DNA of 64,000 bases from Rahnella woolbedingensis (lineage in GTDB: Bacteria; Pseudomonadota; Gammaproteobacteria; Enterobacterales; Enterobacteriaceae), in NCBI RefSeq assembly GCF_003602095.1, contig NZ_RAHH01000028.1, positions 1-64,000 on the forward strand. Direction: 5' to 3'. Below are positions 40,217 through 50,476 of this stretch, piece after piece. The notes below the pieces were generated by a model, which did not search any database, was not told where the DNA came from, and worked only from the letters and a program-made list of their open reading frames with translations. Position numbers and translations under genes: made by a program. Numbering within the stretch: position 1 is the first letter of the stretch; the number at the start of each line of letters is the position of its first letter.

Positions 40217-40333
40217 TAATGGCGGTTTATCGGACGACTCCTGTCTCCCGCAAAAACTCAGTTCCGTAGCCTGATAAAATAAAATCGTTAGTTATTAGTG
40301 CAATAGAAAAATTTAAGCAGATACTTGCCATCC

Positions 40334-40349
40334 TGGCACGCGTCCTGCA
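40334..40349 (+). promoter_or_regulatory. Sigma-54 promoter of glmZ
   Basis: TGGCACG-N4-CTGCA, one mismatch from the consensus TGGCACG-N4-TTGCW. The GC of the -12 element ends 12 bases before 40361, where the conserved 5' end GTAGATGCTC of GlmZ begins. A weak overlapping sigma-70 promoter (TTGCCA, 18 bases, AATATT) is possible; in E. coli both forms overlap at glmZ. Confidence 0.85.
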
Positions 40350-40360
40350 ATATTCCCGCC

Positions 40361-40567
40361 GTAGATGCTCATTCCATCCATTATGTTTGCTCCGGCTTCA
40401 TAAACCTGGGAATGATGCAGAGCCAATTTACAGTGCCTATTGTCATCCTGACCGATATCGCGCAAGCGTTATCATCCAGAAGGCAAAACGTTGAGTGAGG
40501 CACTAAATCTGTTGTCCTGGACCTGATTGTTTTTAGACACTTGTCTTTCAGACAAGTGTTTTTTTTG
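40361..40567 (+). ncRNA. glmZ: Small regulatory RNA GlmZ
   Basis: The 207-base sequence from GTAGATGCTCATTCCATC to the terminal T run matches E. coli GlmZ in length, conserved 5' end, the internal CTTCATAAAC and GCAGAGCC blocks, and the glmS-pairing region AACGTTGAGTGAGGCACT (about 40488-40506). The terminator is a perfect stem ACACTTGTCT / AGACAAGTGT (40537-40546 with 40550-40559) plus eight T. GlmZ with Hfq activates translation of glmS; RapZ and RNase E inactivate it by cleavage, and GlmY titrates RapZ. The gene lies directly before hemY as in E. coli, but aslA/aslB are absent between it and proM. Confidence 0.93.
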
Positions 40568-40601
40568 TCTGAAATTTACGACAGATATTAAATACAGACA
40601 T

Positions 40602-40627
40602 AAAAAAGGCTCCCGAAGGAGCCTTTT
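40602..40627 (-). terminator. Terminator of the hemCDXY operon
   Basis: Perfect stem AAAAGGCTCC / GGAGCCTTTT with a CGAA-type loop; the minus strand reads into a T run. It lies 17 bases after the hemY stop. Confidence 0.9.
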
Positions 40628-40643
40628 GCAGACAGCATTTGTA

Positions 40644-41840
40644 TTACGGTTGCTGTGAATTATTCAGCGTCAGCATCAGCCCTTCACGGCGCATCTCCGC
40701 CGCTTCTGCCGGTTTATGCAGTTTATCCAGCGCATCAGCCAGCCACGCATAATCATACGCGTCAGGACGTTGTTTCAGCGCTTCACGGAACGCCTCGCTC
40801 GCCTGCTGCCATTCACCGTGCTTCATCAGCAACTGACCTAACGTGCTGCTCAGCAGCGGCGTGGTGCCATTTTGCTTAATGAGCTGATGCAGGGTTTTTT
40901 CCAGCTGCTCAGGATTGCCCGAACGCAATTTAGGCATCAGGGCGACCAGTCGGTCGTCGTACTGACGTTTAAGCCCGTCGAGGATCACTTCCTGCGCCAG
41001 ATCCTGATCGTTGCATTCAATCAGATGCGTCGCCATTGCGACCTGCAGCGCCACTTCATGACGGGTTTTGCGGCTCTGATCCTTCCACCAGCGTTTCAGG
41101 CCTTCGCTGCCTTCTTCTGCCATCAGCTGATTCATCATGCCGATATAAGCCTGTTCCTGAAGAACGCGGATTTCATCGTCACTACGGACATCGGCTTTGG
41201 CCATTGAAGGTAAAATTTCCAGCAACGAACCGTACGCGCCGGTACGCAGATAGGCCTGTTCCGCGAGACGTAACACTTCCGGATGACGTGGCGACTGTCC
41301 GAGCAAACGGTCAACGCCGTGGCGCGCGGCATGGATTTCACCCTGCGCCAGCTGAATGCGCACGCGGGTAATATCCACCGGCATCTGATCGGTATCGGCG
41401 ATTTCCGCCGCACGTTCCAGATACTGATTGGTGCGGATATCATCGCCGCGCTGCTGCGCCGCTTCCGCTGCCAGCAAATAGTTCACCACCGGCTGTTCGG
41501 CGTGATCGGCATTGCGTGCCAGCAGTTTTTCCATCTGGCGATGATCGCCTTCTGCCAGTTTGAGCATCGCCGCGTTCGTTTGCTTACGCGCTTTAGAGCT
41601 TTTACGCCCGGCAAACCAGCCGCGGGTACGCGCACCGGTGCGCAGAACGCGTCGCAGGATCCATTCAATAAAGAACAGCACCAGAATCAGCACGATCAAC
41701 ATAATGACTAAACCGGTGACGCTGGTTTCAATGTTGTAGTTGTCTGTCTGGATCAGGACATAGCCCTGATGACCGGCCAGGATCGGGCCGACAATAATTG
41801 CGGCAAACACAATCAGGAATAACACGAAGACTCGTAACAT
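40644..41840 (-). CDS. hemY: Heme biosynthesis-associated TPR protein HemY
   Basis: A 398-residue inner-membrane protein, same length as E. coli HemY. Two N-terminal transmembrane helices (about 3-23 and 42-62) flank the conserved periplasmic GHQGYVLIQTDNYNIETS; the cytoplasmic remainder is tetratricopeptide repeats. It is not related to the Bacillus HemY oxidase. Its exact role is unproven; association with heme-pathway enzymes has been suggested. It follows hemX by three bases. Confidence 0.93.
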   Translation of the reverse strand: MLRVFVLFLIVFAAIIVGPILAGHQGYVLIQTDNYNIETSVTGLVIMLIVLILVLFFIEWILRRVLRTGARTRGWFAGRKSSKARKQTNAAMLKLAEGDHRQMEKLLARNADHAEQPVVNYLLAAEAAQQRGDDIRTNQYLERAAEIADTDQMPVDITRVRIQLAQGEIHAARHGVDRLLGQSPRHPEVLRLAEQAYLRTGAYGSLLEILPSMAKADVRSDDEIRVLQEQAYIGMMNQLMAEEGSEGLKRWWKDQSRKTRHEVALQVAMATHLIECNDQDLAQEVILDGLKRQYDDRLVALMPKLRSGNPEQLEKTLHQLIKQNGTTPLLSSTLGQLLMKHGEWQQASEAFREALKQRPDAYDYAWLADALDKLHKPAEAAEMRREGLMLTLNNSQQP

Positions 41841-41843
41841 GCG

Positions 41844-42995
41844 CTATTCCCCCTGCGTGGCGGCGGCGGGCTGCTGGAGCAGGTTACGCACGCGGGTCTG
41901 CATCAGTTTTTCCAGCAACGGCTGGCTTTTCAGCTCGTCCGGTACATCCATTGAAATGGATTGCTGACTGAGATTATCCAGTTCTTCCAGGAAAGCTTTG
42001 GTTGACGGGTCAGACGTATCAAAATAGGCGCGAACCCAGGTGGACACGCTTTCCAGTGACTGTTTGTAGACTTCATCCTGATGACGCGGTACGGCCTGTG
42101 CGGCAATCAGCAGGCGCGAACGGATATTTTCGCGCAGATACACATCCTGATTCGGAGCCAGCAGCGGTTCTGCGCTGGTATCACGACGGCGGATGGTAAT
42201 GAAGTCATCCATAAAGTTGTGCCAGCTTTTGGTCAGGTTCTGACGCCATTCAGTCATTGAGCCGGAAAGGCTTGAGCTGTCGTTGTCCATCGGGGAGTCG
42301 TCAGTGTCATTGTCGGCCAGACGCAGGTTATCCACCTGATTTGACAGCTGATTCAGCTTCAGAATGATACCGTCGAAATCCACCTGTGCGACAGCAGAAA
42401 GGCTGCCCACGTCTTCGTTCAGTGCGCGGCGCACGTCAATCAGGCTCGGGTCATTCATGTCCGCAAGGCTGGCATCGGCGCTTTTCAGCAGTGCGGCCGC
42501 CGTGGTGACATCTTGATCGCTCCACAGCTTGCGACCTGCCAGTTTCACCAGATAATCCGCCTGAGCCAGTAACCAGGTTTTGGCATCGCTGCCTGAAATG
42601 CTGGCCACTTTATCTTGTAACTCATTCAACTGACGACCATACGACGCCTGCTGGCGGTCAGCGGCCTGCTGAGTTTTATCCTGCTGAGCGAGCAGGGCAG
42701 CGATTTGCTGCTTATCCTGTTGCTGGCTTTTTTGCAGGGCATCAAGCTGTTCAGAAAGCGCCTGGTTGGAGGCGGCCTGGGCCAGCGATTGCTGGTGTCC
42801 GTGATAGTAAAGACCCGCTCCGAGTGCGATCACTAATACAATCGCGATAGCGCCTAACACCGGCGCGGTACGTTGCTTTTTACGCAGCGTTTTCAGCTCC
42901 TGGTCACGGTCTGAAGCTTCTGGCTGGGGGCTCTCAACCGCTGGGGAGATAACAACATTCTCATCCGGCGCGGAAGGTTTTTTTTGTTCCGTCAT
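41844..42995 (-). CDS. hemX: HemX family membrane protein
   Basis: A 383-residue bitopic protein: acidic N-terminus, one transmembrane helix near 44-64, then a Gln/Ala-rich coiled coil (about 70-130) and a periplasmic helical domain. It is the HemX of the hemCDXY operon, often labelled uroporphyrinogen III methyltransferase without enzymatic support (no SAM-binding motifs are visible). Codons 3-6 contain a run of eight A. Confidence 0.9.
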   Translation of the reverse strand: MTEQKKPSAPDENVVISPAVESPQPEASDRDQELKTLRKKQRTAPVLGAIAIVLVIALGAGLYYHGHQQSLAQAASNQALSEQLDALQKSQQQDKQQIAALLAQQDKTQQAADRQQASYGRQLNELQDKVASISGSDAKTWLLAQADYLVKLAGRKLWSDQDVTTAAALLKSADASLADMNDPSLIDVRRALNEDVGSLSAVAQVDFDGIILKLNQLSNQVDNLRLADNDTDDSPMDNDSSSLSGSMTEWRQNLTKSWHNFMDDFITIRRRDTSAEPLLAPNQDVYLRENIRSRLLIAAQAVPRHQDEVYKQSLESVSTWVRAYFDTSDPSTKAFLEELDNLSQQSISMDVPDELKSQPLLEKLMQTRVRNLLQQPAAATQGE

Positions 42996-43008
42996 TTTGG
43001 CACATCCC

Positions 43009-43758
43009 TTAGTCAGGTAGTTGTAATGCGCGGATCAGCGCATCATTGTCTGCATTCTCGGCAACCCGAATTGCGCTCCAGCCGAGCTGGCGGGCGAGGG
43101 TTGCCAAACGTTCACTGACCACGACCAGATTACAGCGCAGTAACCATGAGTTTCGGTAGTAATCAGGAACTAACTGGTACAGCTGTTGCAGCATTTCACC
43201 GCTGGTCACGACCAGCGTATCGATTCCGGCGCGTTGCCAGAGAGCGCTCTGTTCGCTGGCATCGTAGTAAACCGGGCTGCGCTGATAACATTCGCAGTAG
43301 GTCACTTCAACGCCGCGTTCGGAGAGCGTTTCGGCCAGCAATTCTCTTCCCCCATTGCCACGCAATATCAGCGCTTTTTTGCCTTGTATGCGTTGCAACG
43401 CCGGGAGATTCAATAACATCTCGCTGGTTTCACCATCCTGCGGATAGACAACCGGGAGACTGCTGGCACGATGAAACAGCAGGCCTGTGGTGCGGCCAAT
43501 CGCATAATAGCTGACGTTATCCGGCCAGCGGGTGGCAGACTGACGTAATGCGCGATCGGCGTAGTTCACCGCATGTTGAGAGAGAACAAAGACCAGATCC
43601 TGCTGATTTAATGAGGATAGCAGGTTCGGCAGCATTGCGAGCTGGTTCCCCGGCGCAAATTCAATCAGCGGGGAATGAAAGGCTACCCGGCCCATTGTAC
43701 GCAGCCGGTTAACCAGCTTTTCTCCTGCCGGAGAGGGACGGGTAACCAGAATGGTCAT
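43009..43758 (-). CDS. hemD: Uroporphyrinogen-III synthase
   Basis: A 249-residue enzyme (E. coli 246) that cyclises hydroxymethylbilane with inversion of ring D. The family is poorly conserved, but the N-terminal [29 protein letters not shown] and [12 protein letters not shown] segments and the two-lobed layout fit. Start overlaps the hemC end by four bases. Confidence 0.93.
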   Translation of the reverse strand: MTILVTRPSPAGEKLVNRLRTMGRVAFHSPLIEFAPGNQLAMLPNLLSSLNQQDLVFVLSQHAVNYADRALRQSATRWPDNVSYYAIGRTTGLLFHRASSLPVVYPQDGETSEMLLNLPALQRIQGKKALILRGNGGRELLAETLSERGVEVTYCECYQRSPVYYDASEQSALWQRAGIDTLVVTSGEMLQQLYQLVPDYYRNSWLLRCNLVVVSERLATLARQLGWSAIRVAENADNDALIRALQLPD

Positions 43759-44696
43759 TGGGGAGCGTTCCCTTTATAGACCTCTTGCAGAATTTCACGT
43801 GCGCCGTTGGCCAGCAGTTCTTCGGCAAGTTCCACGCCCATGCTGTGTGCGTCAGCGGCGCGACCGCGACGTTCACCGGATACCATCTGGCTCCCGTCGG
43901 GTGCGCCAACCAGTGCACGCAGCCACAGCTGGTCGCCGTCGAGTTCGGCGTAGCTGCCAATCGGCACCTGACAACCGCCTTCGAGGCGCATATTCATCGC
44001 CCGTTCAGCCTCAACGCGTACCGTGGTTTCGCGGTGCGCCAGGGGGGCGAGTAAATCGCGGGTGTTGTGATCGTCGAGACGGCATTCGATGCCGACTGCA
44101 CCTTGTCCGACCGCGGGCAGACACTCTTCCGGCGTCAGCGCCGTACGGATACGATCCTCAAGACCCAGACGTTTGAGTCCGGCGACGGCCAGAATAATGG
44201 CATCGTATTCGCCGTTATCGAGTTTAGATAAGCGGGTGCCAACATTGCCGCGCAAATCGCGGATCACCAGATCCGGACGTTTCTGACGCAGCTGGCACTG
44301 ACGGCGCAGGCTGGAGGTCCCCACTACGCTGCCATGCGGCAACTCAGCCAGACTGGCATAGTGATTTGAGACGAAAGCATCGCGCGGGTCTTCGCGTTCA
44401 CAAATTGTGACCAGTCCCAGCCCTTCAGGAAACTCAACCGGCACATCTTTCATAGAGTGCACGGCAATATCCGCGCGACCATCGAGCATCGCGAGCTCCA
44501 GCTCTTTCACAAACAAGCCTTTGCCGCCGACCTTGGCCAGCGGGGTATCTAAAATGATATCGCCCTTGGTGACCATCGGGACCAGTTCCACCTGCAAACC
44601 GGGATGACAGGCCATCAGCTGGCTTTGAACATATTGTGCCTGCCACAGAGCCAGAGGGCTCTGGCGGGTGGCAATTCGAATGATTTTGTCTAACAT
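43755..44696 (-). CDS. hemC: Hydroxymethylbilane synthase (porphobilinogen deaminase)
   Basis: A 313-residue enzyme, collinear with E. coli HemC. It polymerises four porphobilinogens on a dipyrromethane cofactor attached to Cys242 ([10 protein letters not shown]). [27 protein letters not shown] and SSLRRQCQL are the substrate/cofactor-binding blocks. First gene of hemCDXY; divergent from cyaA. Confidence 0.97.
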   Translation of the reverse strand: MLDKIIRIATRQSPLALWQAQYVQSQLMACHPGLQVELVPMVTKGDIILDTPLAKVGGKGLFVKELELAMLDGRADIAVHSMKDVPVEFPEGLGLVTICEREDPRDAFVSNHYASLAELPHGSVVGTSSLRRQCQLRQKRPDLVIRDLRGNVGTRLSKLDNGEYDAIILAVAGLKRLGLEDRIRTALTPEECLPAVGQGAVGIECRLDDHNTRDLLAPLAHRETTVRVEAERAMNMRLEGGCQVPIGSYAELDGDQLWLRALVGAPDGSQMVSGERRGRAADAHSMGVELAEELLANGAREILQEVYKGNAPQ

Positions 44697-45026
44697 GTTT
44701 GTTACCGTTTAACTGTCTCTGTGACCATCCTACCACTGACAATAGAAAGCTGTCAGCGTAAGAAGCCATTCGAAAAAGTAGGGTAACGGTCACTGCGGGG
44801 AATTGTCCCTTTCAGGAACAGACGGTAAAATCCAGAGAAGCGGAAGAGTAATTGTGGTGCGTTACTTTCTTTACGGTCAATCAGCAAGGTGTTAAATTGA
44901 TCACGTTTCCAGCAATAATTCGTCAACTATTTGCACAATCATGATTGTTCAAAGCATAAGCATCACGATAAATGACGGATTTGGAACGGGGTTATTTCCA
45001 GACACTGTATAATCAGGCGAGACGTC
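44697..45026. promoter_or_regulatory. Divergent hemC / cyaA control region
   Basis: A 330-base gap holding promoters in both directions and no gene. The CRP site is at 44890-44905. Near cyaA, TATAAT occurs at 45008-45013, only 14 bases before the TTG start, so it is probably coincidental; AGGCGAGA at 45015-45022 is the likely Shine-Dalgarno. Confidence 0.7.
44890..44905. promoter_or_regulatory. CRP-cAMP site in the cyaA promoter region
   Basis: TGTTA-N6-TCACG, with surrounding bases AGGTGTTAAATTGATCACGT very like the E. coli cyaA P2 CRP site. It allows cAMP-CRP to repress cyaA, closing a feedback loop (established in E. coli, inferred here). Confidence 0.82.
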
Positions 45027-47585
45027 TTGTACCTCTACATCGAGACATTGAAGCAAAGATTGGATGCGATCAACCAGTTACGAGTCGATCGTGCGCTGGC
45101 AGCCATGGGTCCTGCGTTTCAACAGGTCTACACACTGCTTCCTGTCTTTTTACATCACCATCACCCTCTGATGCCGGGATACCTTGAAGGTAAGGTTCCG
45201 CATGGTATCTGCATTTTCACGCCTGATGAATCCCAGCAAACCTATCTGACAGACCTCGAAGACAAATGGGGCAGCGCGCTCGAGCCTACGGTTAAGGGCG
45301 AATTGCCGATCACCGGCGTCTATTCGATGGGCAGCACCTCCTCAATCGGTCAGAGTCAAAGTTCTGATCTGGATATCTGGGTCTGCCATCAGTCCTGGCT
45401 CGATAACGAAGAACGCAACCGCTTACAGCAAAAATGCAGCCTGTTAGAAAAATGGGCCGCCTCGCTGGGCGTGGAAGTCAGCTTCTTCCTGATCGACGAA
45501 AACCGCTTCCGCCATAACGAAAGTGGCAGCCTGGGCGGCGAAGACTGCGGCTCAACGCAGCACATCTTATTACTCGACGAATTCTATCGCACCGCGGTGC
45601 GCATGGCCGGTAAGCGTATTCTGTGGAATATGGTACCGGGCGAAGAAGAAGCCCATTACGACGAATACGTTCTCTCGCTGTACGCGCAGGGCGCCCTGAC
45701 GCCGAATGAATGGCTGGATCTGGGCGGCCTCAGCACGCTTTCAGCGGAAGAGTATTTCGGCGCGAGCCTGTGGCAGCTGTATAAAAGTATCGATTCGCCT
45801 TATAAAGCGGTGCTCAAAACGCTGCTGCTGGAAGCCTATTCGTGGGAATACCCGCAAACCCAGTTGCTGGCGATGGGTATCAAACAGCGTCTGCATCAGG
45901 GTGAGATTGTCAGCTTCGGGCTGGATCCTTACTGTATGATGCTCGACCGCGTGACCCGTTATCTCACCCAGATTGAAGACCCTACCCGCCTTGATTTAGT
46001 CCGCCGCTGTTTCTATTTAAAAGTCTGTGAAAAACTTTCCCGCGCACGGGCATCCGTGGGCTGGCGTCGTGAAATTCTCAGTCAGCTGGTCGCGGAATGG
46101 GGCTGGGACGAAGAACGTCTGGTGATGCTGGATAACCGGGCGAACTGGAAAATCGAGCGTGTGCGCGAAGCGCATAACGAACTGCTCGATGCCATGATGC
46201 AAAGCTATCGCAACCTGATCCGCTTTGCCCGTCGCAACAATTTAAGCGTCAGCGCCAGCCCGCAGGATATCGGCGTGCTGACCCGTAAGTTGTACGCCGC
46301 GTTCGAAGCACTGCCGGGCAAAGTCACGCTGGTGAATCCGCAGATTTCGCCTGACCTGTCTGAGAACGATTTAACCTTTATTCATGTGCCGATTGGCCGT
46401 GCGAACCGCACCGGCTGGTATCTGTATAACCAGTCGCCGTCGATGGAATCCATCGTCAGCCATCAGCCGCTGGAATATAACCGTTATCTGAACAAACTGG
46501 TGGCGTGGGCCTATTTCAATGGCCTGCTGACGTCTACGACGCGCCTGCATATAAAAAGCGGCAGTCTGTGTGATATCGCTAAATTGCGCGAACTGGTGGC
46601 GGATGTGTCGCATAGCTTCCCGCTGCGACTGGCTGCACCGACGCCAAAAGCGTTATACAGCCCGTGCGAAATTCGCCACTTAGCGATTATCGTCAATCTG
46701 GAACATGATCCGACCGCCGCTTTCCGTAATCAGGTGGTGCATTTCGATTTCCGTAAACTGGATGTTTTCAGCTTCGGGCAAAATCAGGAATGTATGGTTG
46801 GCAGTATCGACCTGCTTTATCGCAACTCGTGGAACGAAGTGCGTACGCTGCATTTCAGCGGTGAACAGGCGGTGCTGGAAGCGCTGAAAACCATTCTGGG
46901 CAAAATGCATCAGGACGCCGCACCGCCGGAATCGGTGGAAGTGTTCTGCTACAGCCAGCATTTACGCGGCCTTATCCGCACGCGCGTTCAGCAGCTGGTG
47001 TCGGAATGCATCGAACTTCGCCTGTCGAGCAAACGTCTTGAGCCAGGCCGTTTCAAAGCCGTGCGCGTTGCCGGGCAAACCTGGGGTCTGTTCTTCGAAC
47101 GCCTGAGTGTTTCGGTGCAGAAGCTGGAAAACGCCATCGAGTTCTACGGTGCGATTTCCAATAATAAGCTGCACGGATTGTCGGTAAAATTGCAGACTGA
47201 CCAGGCACATCTGCCGGCGGTTATTGACGGCTACGCCAGCGAAGGGATCATTCAGTTCTTCTTCGAAGACAGCTCCGACGACATTGGTTTTAATATCTAT
47301 ATTCTCGACGAGTCGAACCGGGTCGAGGTCTATCACCATTGTGAAGGCAGTAAAGAAGATCTGGTGCGTGACGTCAGCCGCTTCTACTCCTCCTCGCACG
47401 ACCGGTTTACCTACGGCTCAAGCTTTATCAACTTTAACCTGCCGCAGTTCTACCAGATTGTGTCCCTTGATGAGCGTATTCAGGTGATCCCGTTTCGCAG
47501 CAACGCGTTATCTGTGGCCTGCGCCGCTGTGCCTGAAACTGAGGTCGAACCTTCCCGGTTGAAACAGCAATTTCAGTTACATTAG
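45027..47585 (+). CDS. cyaA: Class I adenylate cyclase
   Basis: An 852-residue class I adenylate cyclase (E. coli 848). The catalytic N-terminal half holds [20 protein letters not shown] near residues 95-116; the C-terminal half is the glucose-responsive regulatory region controlled by phosphorylated EIIA-Glc. The start is TTG at 45027 ([16 protein letters not shown] follows), the same weak start codon that limits CyaA synthesis in E. coli. It makes cAMP from ATP for CRP. Confidence 0.96.
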   Translation: MYLYIETLKQRLDAINQLRVDRALAAMGPAFQQVYTLLPVFLHHHHPLMPGYLEGKVPHGICIFTPDESQQTYLTDLEDKWGSALEPTVKGELPITGVYSMGSTSSIGQSQSSDLDIWVCHQSWLDNEERNRLQQKCSLLEKWAASLGVEVSFFLIDENRFRHNESGSLGGEDCGSTQHILLLDEFYRTAVRMAGKRILWNMVPGEEEAHYDEYVLSLYAQGALTPNEWLDLGGLSTLSAEEYFGASLWQLYKSIDSPYKAVLKTLLLEAYSWEYPQTQLLAMGIKQRLHQGEIVSFGLDPYCMMLDRVTRYLTQIEDPTRLDLVRRCFYLKVCEKLSRARASVGWRREILSQLVAEWGWDEERLVMLDNRANWKIERVREAHNELLDAMMQSYRNLIRFARRNNLSVSASPQDIGVLTRKLYAAFEALPGKVTLVNPQISPDLSENDLTFIHVPIGRANRTGWYLYNQSPSMESIVSHQPLEYNRYLNKLVAWAYFNGLLTSTTRLHIKSGSLCDIAKLRELVADVSHSFPLRLAAPTPKALYSPCEIRHLAIIVNLEHDPTAAFRNQVVHFDFRKLDVFSFGQNQECMVGSIDLLYRNSWNEVRTLHFSGEQAVLEALKTILGKMHQDAAPPESVEVFCYSQHLRGLIRTRVQQLVSECIELRLSSKRLEPGRFKAVRVAGQTWGLFFERLSVSVQKLENAIEFYGAISNNKLHGLSVKLQTDQAHLPAVIDGYASEGIIQFFFEDSSDDIGFNIYILDESNRVEVYHHCEGSKEDLVRDVSRFYSSSHDRFTYGSSFINFNLPQFYQIVSLDERIQVIPFRSNALSVACAAVPETEVEPSRLKQQFQLH

Positions 47586-47743
47586 AAAAGACGTCCCAAT
47601 CCCGGACACGCGGCAGAATATCTGGCTTTCCTTCTCTTTAAACCCTGAAAATGTGCCCGTGTGTTTTATCGATTCCTGTTGCTTTTCATGATCCACCTGC
47701 GATTATAGAGAGCTTGGTCGCATGAATTACGGGCATTCATAAA

Positions 47744-47947
47744 ATGAAAAACGCTTTACGCTGGTCTCTGGCCGCGACGATATTATTTTCTCTCTCCGGT
47801 TGCGGACTGAAAGGGCCGTTGTATTTCCCCCCACCGGAAAAATCAACGACTCAGAAAACCAGTAATGTTCCAGGTACTGCTAACGACGGTTCATCGCAGC
47901 AGAAAGGTGTATCACCAGAAGATCTCACGACTAATTCCAGAGATTAA
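47744..47947 (+). CDS. lptM: LPS-assembly lipoprotein LptM (YifL)
   Basis: A 67-residue lipoprotein. Signal peptide 1-19 ends in lipobox LSGC with the lipidated Cys20, followed by the conserved GLKGPLYFPP and a disordered polar tail. LptM helps the LptDE translocon fold and form correct disulfides at the outer membrane. It precedes dapF as in E. coli, but cyaY, which normally sits between cyaA and this gene, is absent. Confidence 0.93.
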   Translation: MKNALRWSLAATILFSLSGCGLKGPLYFPPPEKSTTQKTSNVPGTANDGSSQQKGVSPEDLTTNSRD

Positions 47948-48042
47948 CCGGCCTGTGCCGGGGGTTTCGTGCAGCACTGCCGGAGCCCTTTTCTTAAGGG
48001 ATCATCGCGACTGGATTTGACCAGCGGTAAACGGAGTCAGTT

Positions 48043-48867
48043 ATGCAGTTCTCCAAAATGCACGGCCTGGGAAACGATTTTATGGTCGTTGATGCCGTAA
48101 CTCAAAATGTCTACTTCTCGCCTGAGTTGATCCGCCGTTTGTCTGACCGTCACCGTGGCGTAGGTTTCGACCAACTGCTGGTGGTAGAGCCCCCTTATGA
48201 CCCCGAATTAGATTTCCACTACCGAATCTTCAATGCCGACGGCAGCGAAGTGGCGCAGTGCGGCAATGGCGCGCGTTGCTTTGCCCGCTTTGTCCGCATT
48301 AAAGGTCTGACCAACAAACGCGATATTCGCGTCAGTACGCAGACCGGCCGCATGGTGCTGACGGTAACGGAAGATGAAGAAGTTCAGGTCAATATGGGCG
48401 AGCCGGTGTTTGAACCGCAACAGGTTCCTTTCCGTGCAGCGAAACCGGAAAAGACCTATATTCTGCGTGCAGAAGAGCGCACAGTATTCTGCGGCGTAGT
48501 GTCGATGGGAAACCCGCACTGCGTGCTACAGGTTGAGGATGTATTAACGGCAGAAGTCGAAGTTCTCGGACCGATGTTGGAAAGCCACGAACGCTTCCCC
48601 GAGCGTGTGAACGTCGGGTTCATGCAGATCCTCAGTCCGGAAAGCGTCAAGTTGCGCGTGTACGAACGGGGTGCCGGTGAAACACAGGCGTGCGGAAGCG
48701 GTGCCTGTGCCGCCGTTGCGGTAGGTATCCAGCAAGGGTTACTTGCTGAAGAAGTTCAGGTGGAACTGCCGGGAGGCAGCCTCGAAATTCGCTGGAAAGG
48801 GCCGGGTCATCCGCTGTATATGACCGGACCTGCCACTCATGTTTACGACGGATTTATTCATCTATGA
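48043..48867 (+). CDS. dapF: Diaminopimelate epimerase
   Basis: A 274-residue cofactor-independent racemase, equal in length to E. coli DapF. It epimerises LL- to meso-diaminopimelate for lysine and peptidoglycan. The catalytic thiol pair is Cys73 (CGNGARC) and Cys217 (CGSGACAA). Start follows GGAGTCAGTT. It overlaps yigA by four bases. Confidence 0.97.
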   Translation: MQFSKMHGLGNDFMVVDAVTQNVYFSPELIRRLSDRHRGVGFDQLLVVEPPYDPELDFHYRIFNADGSEVAQCGNGARCFARFVRIKGLTNKRDIRVSTQTGRMVLTVTEDEEVQVNMGEPVFEPQQVPFRAAKPEKTYILRAEERTVFCGVVSMGNPHCVLQVEDVLTAEVEVLGPMLESHERFPERVNVGFMQILSPESVKLRVYERGAGETQACGSGACAAVAVGIQQGLLAEEVQVELPGGSLEIRWKGPGHPLYMTGPATHVYDGFIHL

Positions 48868-49568
48868 ACAATCTTGATGACCAGATTGAACCGGTGATAG
48901 CACTCGACGACGACAGCGTGATGCAATATCTGCTGCAAAACCCGGATTTCTTTATTCGTAATGCCCGCAGCGTCGAGCAGATGCACGTACCGCATCCGGT
49001 GAAAGGCAGCATTTCGCTGGTTGAATGGCAACTCGGGCGTCAGCGTCATCAGATTGCGCAGCTTGAAGAAGAAATCACCTTGCTGATGGAGCAGGCGTCG
49101 ATCAACGAATCGCTGTTCGGGCGGATGATCGAGTTACAGGCTACGCTCGCGGCGGCCAGCAGTTTGCAGGATATGCTTAACCGTCTGCAACGCTGGGCGC
49201 GCAGTCTCGGGCTGGCGGGCGCCAATGTGCGTCTGTTCAGTGAGGGATGGCGTATCGGCGCGCCTTCTGATTTCACCCATCTGGCGGTGAGTCGCGGCGC
49301 GTTTGAATCGATGCGTATTCAGCGTCTGGGCGAAACCCCGCACTATCTGGGTGGCCTGAACGGCCCGGAACTGTTGCTGTTATTGCCGCAGGCCAAAGCC
49401 GTCGGTTCTGTCGCGCTTTCCCTGATGGGTGAGCACGGTGAACTGGGGGTGCTGATTTTCAGCAGCCGCGACCCGCAACACTACCAGCCGGGAATGGGCA
49501 CCGTCTTACTCGACCAACTGGCAAAAATGTTACCCGGCCTGCTGGAACGCTGGATAGAACGGGTATGA
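48864..49568 (+). CDS. yigA: DUF484 family protein YigA
   Basis: A 234-residue cytoplasmic protein of the DUF484 family, function unknown. It has a conserved N-terminal block ([16 protein letters not shown]), a coiled-coil-like segment (about 55-85) and a GAF-like C-terminal half. Start and end overlap dapF and xerC by four bases each, giving a translationally coupled dapF-yigA-xerC-yigB unit. Confidence 0.9.
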   Translation: MNNLDDQIEPVIALDDDSVMQYLLQNPDFFIRNARSVEQMHVPHPVKGSISLVEWQLGRQRHQIAQLEEEITLLMEQASINESLFGRMIELQATLAAASSLQDMLNRLQRWARSLGLAGANVRLFSEGWRIGAPSDFTHLAVSRGAFESMRIQRLGETPHYLGGLNGPELLLLLPQAKAVGSVALSLMGEHGELGVLIFSSRDPQHYQPGMGTVLLDQLAKMLPGLLERWIERV

Positions 49569-50476
49569 GCCACACCGAATCGCCTCTCTATCCCGCGGTC
49601 GAGGCGTTTCTGCGTTACCTGCACGTCGAACGTCAACTCAGTCCGCTCACAACCACCAATTACAGCCGCCAGTTAGAAGCCCTGATCGCCATCTCCGGCG
49701 AAATAGGCATTTCTCACTGGCAGCAGCTTGATGCACCTAAAGTCCGCATGTTACTGGCGCGCAGCAAACGCGCCGGTTTAGGGCCTTCCAGTCTGGCGCT
49801 GCGCATGTCTTCGTTGCGCAGTTTTCTCGACTGGCTTGTGCGACAAGGCGTATTAAGTGCCAATCCTGCCAAAGGGATTTCCACGCCGCGCTCACCGAAA
49901 CATCTGCCCAAGAATCTTGATGTCGATGAAGTGAATAAACTGCTGGAGATCGATCTTAACGATCCGCTTTCCGTGCGTGACCGCGCGATGCTGGAAGTCA
50001 TGTACGGCGGCGGGCTGCGTCTTTCTGAACTGGTGGGAATCGACTGTAAACATATCGATATGGCCTCCGGCGAAGTACGCGTGTTGGGTAAAGGCAGTAA
50101 AGAACGCAAGGTGCCGATCGGGCGCACTGCCGTTACCTGGCTGGAACACTGGCTGGAACGCCGCGCTGATTTTAATCCGCAGGATGACGCGATGTTTTTG
50201 TCGAGCAAAGGCAGCCGCATTTCTGCGCGTAATGTTCAGAAGCGTTTTGCCGAATGGGGCGTGAAACAGGGCGTTAACAGCCATATTCATCCGCATAAAC
50301 TGCGTCACTCGTTTGCCACACATGTGCTGGAATCCAGCGGTGATTTACGCGCGGTGCAGGAACTGCTGGGGCACGCGAATTTGTCCACCACGCAAATTTA
50401 TACCCATCTGGACTTTCAACATCTGGCGACGGTTTACGACGCCGCGCATCCCCGCGCAAAACGAGGAAAATCATGA
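49565..50476 (+). CDS. xerC: Site-specific tyrosine recombinase XerC
   Basis: A 303-residue tyrosine recombinase. N-terminal SAM-like domain (about 10-95) with [20 protein letters not shown]; catalytic domain with Arg in [10 protein letters not shown], Lys in [20 protein letters not shown] (His, Arg), [15 protein letters not shown] (His, Tyr). With XerD it resolves chromosome dimers at dif during division. Confidence 0.97.
   Translation: MSHTESPLYPAVEAFLRYLHVERQLSPLTTTNYSRQLEALIAISGEIGISHWQQLDAPKVRMLLARSKRAGLGPSSLALRMSSLRSFLDWLVRQGVLSANPAKGISTPRSPKHLPKNLDVDEVNKLLEIDLNDPLSVRDRAMLEVMYGGGLRLSELVGIDCKHIDMASGEVRVLGKGSKERKVPIGRTAVTWLEHWLERRADFNPQDDAMFLSSKGSRISARNVQKRFAEWGVKQGVNSHIHPHKLRHSFATHVLESSGDLRAVQELLGHANLSTTQIYTHLDFQHLATVYDAAHPRAKRGKS

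Noticed and set aside
45008-45013. TATAAT just before cyaA as a promoter
   Set aside because: It would place the transcript start within a few bases of the TTG start codon and destroy the Shine-Dalgarno.
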